Source of the DNA: an uncultured Methanobrevibacter sp.
GTDB lineage: Archaea > Methanobacteriota > Methanobacteria > Methanobacteriales > Methanobacteriaceae
NCBI GenBank assembly: GCA_902783085.1
Contig: CACZPT010000042.1
Span: 1 to 7,624 of the forward strand
Direction of reading: 5' to 3'
DNA: 7,624 bases
The notes under the pieces were generated by a model, which ran no database searches, was not told where the DNA came from, and was given only the letters and a program-made list of their open reading frames with translations. A program made the translations under genes and the position numbers. Below are positions 1 to 4,691 of the stretch, in pieces; the stretch's first letter is position 1, and every line of letters starts with the position of its first letter.

Positions 1-415
1 TGAACAAACAGTTTTATGTGGTGGAATCACTGAATTAATTAATGCTGGATTTACTACTTTAGTTGAAGCAGGATACCAACCAGAAATCGCATACTTTGAA
101 ACTTGTCATGAAGTAAAACTTATTGTAGATTTAATTTACGAAAAAGGTTTCCAAGGTATGTGGAAAGATGTAAGTAACACTGCTGAATATGGTGGTTTAA
201 CCAGAGGAAGCAGAATTATTACTCAAGAAGCAAAAGATGGTATGAAACAAGTTTTAAAAGAAATCCAGGACGGTACTTTCAAAAAACAATGGGCTGAAGA
301 AAACGCTACTGATGGAGCTAATTTAAAAGAAATGAGGGCTGCTGAAGAACGTGAAGACATTGAAATTGTTGGAGCTAGATTAAGAAAAGCTTGTGGATTA
401 CAAAAAGATGATTAA
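1..415 (+). CDS. ilvC: Ketol-acid reductoisomerase, C-terminal part (5' end outside window)
   Basis: This is the last 137 codons of a class I ketol-acid reductoisomerase. The enzyme performs the NADPH- and Mg-dependent isomeroreduction of 2-acetolactate and 2-aceto-2-hydroxybutyrate in valine, leucine and isoleucine synthesis, in the cytoplasm. The frame is open from base 2; base 1 finishes the previous codon. The first visible residue, E of EQTVLCGG, fits the metal ligand usually numbered E194. E of YFETCHE then falls 32 residues on (E226) and its last E at E230. S of SNTAEYGG falls at S251, the substrate-contacting serine. This spacing matches the short-form family exactly and implies a full length near 330 residues, so the C-terminus is intact. 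The charged tail after residue 300 is usual. Upstream genes (ilvB/ilvN in many relatives) are not visible. The identification is very secure. Confidence 0.97.
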   Translation, partial: EQTVLCGGITELINAGFTTLVEAGYQPEIAYFETCHEVKLIVDLIYEKGFQGMWKDVSNTAEYGGLTRGSRIITQEAKDGMKQVLKEIQDGTFKKQWAEENATDGANLKEMRAAEEREDIEIVGARLRKACGLQKDD

Positions 416-439
416 ATTCATCTTTTAACTATTTTTTTT
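403..439 (+). terminator. Hairpin plus T8 tract at the ilvC end
   Basis: A 9-bp perfect inverted repeat has its left arm at 403-411 and right arm at 418-426. The 6-base loop (412-417) contains the ilvC stop codon at 413-415. A run of eight T follows at 432-439. Archaeal termination depends mainly on T-tracts, so the T8 is the stronger signal and the hairpin may add to it or protect the mRNA end. The tract ends only 11 bases before the marker 12 start, so it may attenuate read-through into that gene rather than stop it fully. Confidence 0.6.
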
Positions 440-450
440 AAGTGTTGCCT

Positions 451-1458
451 ATGGTATTTATAGGAATGGATCATGGGACTACTGGAATCTCTTTTTGTAT
501 AATGGATGAAGATTCCTATATTATTGATATTTTTAAAATTGGAAGAGAAGATTCTAAAAGCGGTAAAGTTTCAGCTATTGAAGAATTATCTAAAAGAATA
601 AACTTAGATGATATAAAATTAATGGCTATTACTTATGCAATGGGTGATGGTATAAATAAGATATTACCTATTGATAAAGTTGAAAATAGAGGAATTTTAT
701 CTATTGATGGGGCTGGAAAGGTTACTGGTGGAGGTACTTCAGTATTTTCTCAATTAGAAGATTCAGATATTCCAGCTATTATGATACCTGGTCTTCACAA
801 AGATTCTACTTCTTTAGATGAATTATTTAGAGCAGCTTATTCTCATCAGGCTAGTCCAGAAAAGGTGAGTATTTCATATAATGCATTACTTGAAACTGGA
901 TGGCAAAACTTTATTGTAGCAGATATATCTTCCAATAGTGTAGATATTTTAATTGAAGATTCTAAAATTAAAGGGGCTATTGATGCATGTTTGGGAGCTA
1001 TGGGTGTTGTTCATGGGCCATTAGACTTAGACATGATTCGTGACATTGATGAAGGTAAACGAAATGGAAATGAATGCTTTTCTAATGCTGGAGCTATTAA
1101 AATTGCAGAAATTTCAGGCAAAGTTGCCAACATGAAAGATGAATTGCTTAATAATTATTCTGATGGGGATAAGAAAGCTAAATTGGCTATAGATACTTTA
1201 GTCATGACAGTTGCAATGGAAATTGCCGGTCTTGAGATTGTTTGTAATAATAAATTAGACGGTATTGTTTTAACTGGTTCTATTGGAAGTGCAAAAGAGC
1301 CTTTTAACTTTGAGGATGAAATTAACAAATATTTCAAGGGCAAATATGAATTAAAACTTATTTCTAAAGAATCCGGGGCTATTGGAGCAGCTCAAATTGC
1401 ATGTGATGTTTATAAGGGTAAAAGTGAGATTTTAGGAATTGAAGTAGATTTAAGTTAG
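451..1458 (+). CDS. Methanogenesis marker protein 12 (ASKHA-fold, function unknown)
   Basis: This 335-residue protein is recognised as methanogenesis marker 12, a family that follows the presence of methyl-coenzyme M reductase in genomes but has no proven role. The sequence shows the sugar kinase/Hsp70/actin ATPase pattern. A phosphate-1 loop (D7-HGTTGISF) lies at the extreme N-terminus. A second phosphate loop (VADISSNSVDILI) is near 156-168. An adenosine motif (GIVLTGSIGSA) is at 271-281, and a closing ESGAIGAAQIA helix at 307-317. It should therefore bind ATP and may be a kinase or ATPase; the substrate is unknown. I place the start at ATG 451 because the D-x-G-T-T strand should begin at once; AAGTG at 440-444 is a weak ribosome binding site for it. 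A GTG at 442 in frame is possible but would overlap that site. It follows ilvC by 35 bases and could be partly read from it; I see no good TATA box of its own. Confidence 0.9.
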   Translation: MVFIGMDHGTTGISFCIMDEDSYIIDIFKIGREDSKSGKVSAIEELSKRINLDDIKLMAITYAMGDGINKILPIDKVENRGILSIDGAGKVTGGGTSVFSQLEDSDIPAIMIPGLHKDSTSLDELFRAAYSHQASPEKVSISYNALLETGWQNFIVADISSNSVDILIEDSKIKGAIDACLGAMGVVHGPLDLDMIRDIDEGKRNGNECFSNAGAIKIAEISGKVANMKDELLNNYSDGDKKAKLAIDTLVMTVAMEIAGLEIVCNNKLDGIVLTGSIGSAKEPFNFEDEINKYFKGKYELKLISKESGAIGAAQIACDVYKGKSEILGIEVDLS

Positions 1459-1476
1459 CTATTCTTTTAAGCTAAC
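1454..1476. repeat. Inverted repeat over the abutting stop codons
   Basis: The arms GTTAGCT (1454-1460) and AGCTAAC (1470-1476) are perfect 7-bp complements with a 9-base loop. The repeat covers the stop codon of the marker 12 gene (1456-1458) and that of the Sm-like gene on the other strand (1459-1461), which together read TAGCTA. It could mark mRNA ends for both transcripts. No strong T-tract follows directly on either strand, so a terminator role is uncertain. Confidence 0.4.
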
Positions 1477-1656
1477 AAATATTACATTTCCACCTTTAAT
1501 AGTTTCAATTCCATTTTCATTTTCTAAAACTAAATTCAAGTAATTATCAACAGCTATGACTTTTCCTTCACATTGATTATTGTCTCTTAGCTCAACAGTC
1601 ACATTTTTGTTTTTAAATTGTTTAAATAATTTATTTACTTGATCTTTATCAGTCAT
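1459..1656 (-). CDS. Short divergent Sm-like (LSm/SmAP) RNA-binding protein
   Basis: This is an Sm-fold protein of 65 residues, expected to form a ring that binds U-rich RNA, as archaeal SmAPs and bacterial Hfq do. Sm1 is visible as VTVELRD...CEGKVIAVDNYLNLVLEN, keeping the Asp and Asn of the canonical D-x-x-x-N nucleotide pocket. Sm2 is visible as IKGGNVIFVSL, where the usual R-G-D/N is K-G-G. The loop between the motifs is short, and there is almost no C-terminal extension. The canonical archaeal SmAP1 is longer and usually lies beside the rpl37e gene, which is not here, so this looks like a second, divergent family member. I chose ATG 1656 because AAAAGG at 1667-1672 lies 10 bases before it. 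An in-frame ATG at 1665 would add MKN but sits one base from that site. The gene is convergent with marker 12, the stops touching. Confidence 0.85.
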   Translation of the reverse strand: MTDKDQVNKLFKQFKNKNVTVELRDNNQCEGKVIAVDNYLNLVLENENGIETIKGGNVIFVSLKE

Positions 1657-1666
1657 ATTTTTCATT

Positions 1667-1672
1667 CCTTTT
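1667..1672 (-). promoter_or_regulatory. Ribosome binding site deciding the Sm-like start
   Basis: On the minus strand AAAAGG ends at 1667. It leaves 10 bases to ATG 1656 but only one base to ATG 1665, so it favours the downstream start. The match to the 16S tail is only moderate. Confidence 0.5.
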
Positions 1673-1702
1673 AATTCTACTTATTAAATTTCATATTTCA
1701 AA

Positions 1703-1710
1703 TTTATATA
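1703..1710. promoter_or_regulatory. TATA box, probably for the 47-codon gene and possibly shared with the Sm-like gene
   Basis: TTTATATA is a perfect match to the methanogen TATA consensus on the plus strand. Its centre lies 27 bases before ATG 1734, so transcription should begin at or next to that A. On the minus strand the same element reads TATATAAA. A start about 26 bases away would be near 1680, just before the ribosome binding site of the Sm-like gene. One TFB/TBP site could thus serve both directions. This is a prediction from spacing only. Confidence 0.6.
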
Positions 1711-1733
1711 CTTTAATGTTTTAATATTATATC

Positions 1734-1877
1734 ATGGCAATTAATCAATTAGAAAGTAATTTGGAAGCTATTACTAGAACAATAGCTCAACTTAAAAAAG
1801 ACGGTTGTAGTGATGAAAAAATTTTAAATGAGCTTCGTGAAGAAAGAGAAAAAATACTTAAAGATTTAAATCTCTAA
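1734..1877 (+). CDS. Small 47-residue charged two-helix protein, unrecognised
   Basis: I do not recognise a family. The product begins MAINQLESNLEAITRTIAQL and ends ILKDLNL. It has no Pro, a Gly only in the middle, and many Glu, Lys and Leu. It reads as helix (about 3-21), turn (KKDGCSDEK, about 21-29), helix (about 28-45) with leucines in a heptad-like rhythm, so a helical hairpin or coiled-coil dimer is likely. One Cys (residue 25) sits in the turn. There is no signal peptide or membrane segment. Support for it being real: a perfect TATA box at 1703-1710 is placed for a transcript starting at the ATG, no ribosome binding site is present (as expected for leaderless mRNA), and the composition is soluble and protein-like. 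Its last 12 bases overlap the surE end on the other strand. It is too short to be listed by usual length cut-offs. Confidence 0.7.
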   Translation: MAINQLESNLEAITRTIAQLKKDGCSDEKILNELREEREKILKDLNL

Positions 1878-2645
1878 ATAATCTTTTAATAATTTCAAAT
1901 CTCCAGTTAAATCGATTTTAAGTGGTGTAATAGTGGTTTTATGAGCTTTTTTAAGTTCATAACCGTCACTTCCTTTTTTATCTTCATCATATGTTTCACC
2001 ATCAATCCAATAATAGGATTTTCCACGGGGATCTTGTCTTTTATCAATTACTGGAGTAAACATTCTTTTTCCTAATTTTACAATTTCAAATTCTTCATTA
2101 ATAGGATTTGCTGGAATATTTACATTCAATAAATCAATATCTTCAGGTAATCCTTTTTTTAATACAACTTTAGCTAATTTATTAAGCATTTTTTTTGCAA
2201 AGTCAAAATCTACTCCTACTTCCCCATTTTCAAATTTAATGTCGTCTCTTGTTACTTCTAGTGAAATAGCTATTGTAGGTATTTTAAAACTTGCTGCTTC
2301 AAGAGCTGCTCCTACAGTTCCAGATGTTGTAATTTCGGCTTGACCTAGGTTATATCCAGTATTTATTCCAGATATCATTAAATCCGGCTTTTCATCAAGT
2401 ATTTCAAAAAGTCCAATTGTAACCGCATCTGTTGGTGTTCCATCTACACTATAACCAACACTACCATCTTTTAAAATTCTTTTATTAACTCTTACTGGTT
2501 CATATAATGTTAATGCGTGACCGATTCCGCTTTGTTGTACTTCTGGTGCTACTACAATTGTATCGCATAAATCTTCAACAGCATTTTTAGCTGCTAATAT
2601 TCCAGAAGCCATTATGCCATCATCATTACTTATTAATGCTTTCAT
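1866..2645 (-). CDS. surE: 5'/3'-nucleotidase SurE
   Basis: This is a metal-dependent phosphatase of the SurE family, acting in the cytoplasm on nucleoside 5'- and 3'-monophosphates and, in some members, on short polyphosphate. Numbered from ATG 2645 (259 residues), it keeps the active site of the family. SNDDG carries N7, D8 and D9; S39 lies in QQSGIGHA; N95 lies in SGINTG. These are the same positions as in the Thermotoga maritima enzyme. The DGTPTDAV segment (68-75) and the C-terminal half with the YYWIDGE segment are also family-like. The length is normal. The frame extends upstream to a TTG at 2666, adding seven residues, but MKALISNDDGI is the expected family start, so I use the ATG. 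No clear ribosome binding site precedes either start. The 3' end overlaps the small gene by 12 bp. A T6 run on the minus strand at 1849-1854 may terminate the transcript. Confidence 0.95.
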   Translation of the reverse strand: MKALISNDDGIMASGILAAKNAVEDLCDTIVVAPEVQQSGIGHALTLYEPVRVNKRILKDGSVGYSVDGTPTDAVTIGLFEILDEKPDLMISGINTGYNLGQAEITTSGTVGAALEAASFKIPTIAISLEVTRDDIKFENGEVGVDFDFAKKMLNKLAKVVLKKGLPEDIDLLNVNIPANPINEEFEIVKLGKRMFTPVIDKRQDPRGKSYYWIDGETYDEDKKGSDGYELKKAHKTTITPLKIDLTGDLKLLKDYLEI

Positions 2646-2708
2646 ATAATTAATTAAGTTTTTCAATTTAAAATAATTTTAGATAAATAATAAACTTTAA
2701 TAATAATT

Positions 2709-2722
2709 TAATTTATAAATTA
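2709..2722. promoter_or_regulatory. 14-bp perfect palindrome with a TATA core between divergent genes
   Basis: TAATTTATAAATTA is its own reverse complement and contains a TATA-like core. It lies in the 105-bp spacer between surE (minus) and the Mrr-like gene (plus). A start about 26 bases away would fall near 2742 on the plus strand, giving a leader of about 10 bases, and near 2689 on the minus strand. It may be a two-way promoter or a dimer-bound operator covering the TATA box. In such AT-rich DNA a palindrome like this can also arise by chance. Confidence 0.45.
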
Positions 2723-2739
2723 GTATAGTGAAAATATAT

Positions 2740-2744
2740 GGGTG
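2740..2744 (+). promoter_or_regulatory. Ribosome binding site supporting a TTG start
   Basis: GGGTG matches the anti-Shine-Dalgarno end of archaeal 16S RNA and leaves 6 bases to the TTG at 2751. An ATG at 2738 is in another frame and stops after 11 codons, so the TTG is the best start for the long gene. Confidence 0.65.
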
Positions 2745-2750
2745 TAAATT

Positions 2751-3650
2751 TTGGAAAAGCCACAGTTGATTAATTTTATTGCTAAAGTTTTAGAAGATTC
2801 AGGTTTTAAGGTATATAAGAACTTTAAGACTTCTCAAAGGGTTATTGATATTTATGCCGTAATACCAACAACTATTGGGGATTTTAGTGTTGTTATGGCA
2901 TGTAATAACTATGATAAAGGGCTTAAAGTTGGAATTAATATTTTAAAGGAAATGGAAGATGCTGCAATTAGTTTAAAAGTAGCGAAAGTAGCTATTGTCA
3001 CGTCATCTTACTTTGATAATCAAGCTACTAATTATGCACTTAGAAAGAATATTAAACTTGTTGATAGGGATAATTTACTTGAACTTGCTAAGAAATATCA
3101 GAATAACTCACAGCAAACTACTTTAGATAGTAATGATTATTCTACTGGTGATGTTAAATATGTTGAAGATGAATATCCTGAATATGCTTATGATGCTTCG
3201 GATATGAACTATATGATGAATCGAAGGGATTCTAATCCTGGAATATATAAGAATACTTTATATCCACAAGTTGAAGAATATAATTCTAGTTCTTCTAGAT
3301 TTTCAATATTTAACATAATAAATAAGAGAAATAAGAATAAAGAATTATATCCTTCAGATTTATATAATTACCCGAAACCTTCACTTTTTGACCGCTTACA
3401 GCCATTTTTAAGCAATCCTTTCATAACGGTATTTTTGGTTGTAGTTATTTCATATCTACTTTCATATTTCTCTGGTAATATTTTGAAAATAGATTATGGT
3501 ATAAGTGGTTTAATCGAAATGGTTGTTGCTTTAATTTTATCATATGGTTTAACATTTGTGTTTGTAGATAGATCAAGGTTATTTGTTACTCGAGGTACTG
3601 TAATATTCTTTATTTCATTAATAATTTTGATTATTCTAGTCTTTATTTAA
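2751..3650 (+). CDS. Membrane-anchored Mrr-like restriction endonuclease-fold protein, catalytic site apparently degenerate
   Basis: This 299-residue protein has three parts. Residues 1-115 resemble the Mrr/PD-(D/E)xK fold: an N-terminal helix (LINFIAKVLEDSGF), D33 in VIDIYA, a strand ending at MACNNYDKG (49-57), a helix GINILKEM, the strand AIVTSS, and IKLVDRDNLLEL. Residues 116-220 form a low-complexity linker rich in Tyr, Asn, Asp and Ser. Three hydrophobic helices follow, near 224-240, 251-272 and 282-299, so the C-terminus ends within the membrane. In active Mrr-like enzymes the second catalytic motif is (E/Q)-x-K. Here the matching positions read A50-C51-N52, so cleavage of DNA is doubtful even though D33 remains. 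It may bind DNA or RNA at the membrane, or serve another role. No methylase or other restriction gene lies nearby. The start is TTG 2751. The 3' end overlaps the polymerase gene by 15 bp on the other strand. Confidence 0.8.
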   Translation: MEKPQLINFIAKVLEDSGFKVYKNFKTSQRVIDIYAVIPTTIGDFSVVMACNNYDKGLKVGINILKEMEDAAISLKVAKVAIVTSSYFDNQATNYALRKNIKLVDRDNLLELAKKYQNNSQQTTLDSNDYSTGDVKYVEDEYPEYAYDASDMNYMMNRRDSNPGIYKNTLYPQVEEYNSSSSRFSIFNIINKRNKNKELYPSDLYNYPKPSLFDRLQPFLSNPFITVFLVVVISYLLSYFSGNILKIDYGISGLIEMVVALILSYGLTFVFVDRSRLFVTRGTVIFFISLIILIILVFI

Positions 3651-4691
3651 AATAACTAATATTGTATAAATTATTCCTAATAAGTATAAAAACCATATCA
3701 TAATGTCTGTTGGTCCGGTTTCTATCCAAATTAATGTGTGGGTTAGTATTATTGAATAAAGAGCTATTCCAACTCCTTTTTTTATTTTATGTAAAATTGC
3801 TAAGAAACTACCCATTAAAAACATTTGAATTGTAAGGCCAATTAATCCAAAATCAAGCATTACCGGTCCAAAAATGGTAGATGTTAAACAAACATTATAA
3901 TGCAGCACATATTCTCCAATAAATGTTCTGGGACTTCCTGATGAAAATATCATGCTTAAAATATGACCGTGGGTTGTACCTGCTAGCGGAATGATTTTTT
4001 GAAAGACTTCTAGTGTAAAAGCAGCTCTATAAAATATTAATTCTAAAGGATTTAATGTCCAATGTTGGTTTGAAATCGATTGAGATGCAATATATCCTGT
4101 AATAAGTAAACCTATAATTATTATCATTAAAAATCCAATTCCAAATTTTCTAGATATTTTTTGCTGATAATATAAATTAATAAATACACTTACTAAAATC
4201 CCTAAAACTGAGGTTCTATATCCATTAAGACCAAATATCAATGCTCCAAGTAAAACAATTATAAGATATCTTTTTTTATAATATTTAGCTATTAAAATAT
4301 TTATGAATATTAAAAATAATGGATAAGCTATTCTCCAAAGATTTGTTGTAGCATTTGCTTTTAAAACACTATCAAAAAGAGGTATTCCTCCAAGTAAAAG
4401 CATATTTAATGATTGAAGTATTAGGGCAATAATTGAAATTGCAATTAAGACTTTTTCATTTAAATAATTTAATTTCAGTCTGTTTTCAACATTAAATTTA
4501 AATTTTACAGTTAATATTCCAATTAAAAATATTATTGATGCAAAAATAGTGGTTAGAATAGTTTGTGTATTTAAAGGATTTTCAAACCGATAATTAAATG
4601 ATCCGATGTAGCCCATAATCAAGAATGCTATTATTACAACAGTTACAATATATGGTGAAAATATATCTATCCTTCTCTTGCTGAAAGACAT
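3636..4691 (-). CDS. Polytopic membrane protein, probable oligosaccharide repeat-unit (Wzy-like) polymerase
   Basis: This 351-residue protein is almost wholly hydrophobic, with about ten predicted membrane helices (near 14-31, 44-62, 80-100, 120-136, 142-157, 160-174, 184-202, 283-301, 308-324 and 328-348). A large outside loop lies near 203-270. Short conserved-looking motifs fit the oligosaccharide repeat-unit polymerase families: GGIPLF (101-106), NGYRTS (156-161), GSPRTFIGEY in the big loop (252-261), and STIFGPVMLDFGLIG (271-285), which resembles the T-x-x-G-x-x-x-x-D-F-G-x-x-G pattern before a membrane helix. Such proteins join lipid-linked glycan repeats outside the membrane. In a methanogen the product might be cell-surface polysaccharide or another envelope glycan; which one cannot be told here. 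No flippase or glycosyltransferase is in the window. The ATG lies inside the end of cfbB and has a strong GGAGG site 6 bases upstream, so translation is probably coupled. Confidence 0.75.
   Translation of the reverse strand: MSFSKRRIDIFSPYIVTVVIIAFLIMGYIGSFNYRFENPLNTQTILTTIFASIIFLIGILTVKFKFNVENRLKLNYLNEKVLIAISIIALILQSLNMLLLGGIPLFDSVLKANATTNLWRIAYPLFLIFINILIAKYYKKRYLIIVLLGALIFGLNGYRTSVLGILVSVFINLYYQQKISRKFGIGFLMIIIIGLLITGYIASQSISNQHWTLNPLELIFYRAAFTLEVFQKIIPLAGTTHGHILSMIFSSGSPRTFIGEYVLHYNVCLTSTIFGPVMLDFGLIGLTIQMFLMGSFLAILHKIKKGVGIALYSIILTHTLIWIETGPTDIMIWFLYLLGIIYTILVILNKD

Noticed and set aside
442..450. GTG start for the marker 12 gene, adding three residues
   Set aside because: The ATG at 451 puts the phosphate loop at the usual distance from the N-terminus, and the GTG overlaps the only plausible ribosome binding site.
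1155..1343. 62-codon open frame on minus
   Set aside because: It lies wholly inside the marker 12 gene, has no promoter or ribosome site, and its protein looks like a translation shadow.
2646..2666. TTG start for surE, adding seven residues
   Set aside because: SurE proteins begin right at the strand before N-D-D; ATG 2645 puts D8, D9, S39 and N95 at the family positions.
2738..2773. ATG at 2738 as start of the Mrr-like gene, or a frameshift there
   Set aside because: That frame stops after 11 codons. The TTG at 2751 has a well-spaced GGGTG and begins a natural first helix, so no frameshift is needed.
3096..3380. Tyr/Asn/Asp-rich stretch of the Mrr-like gene as a repeat array
   Set aside because: The composition is biased but no unit recurs with a fixed period; it reads as a flexible linker.
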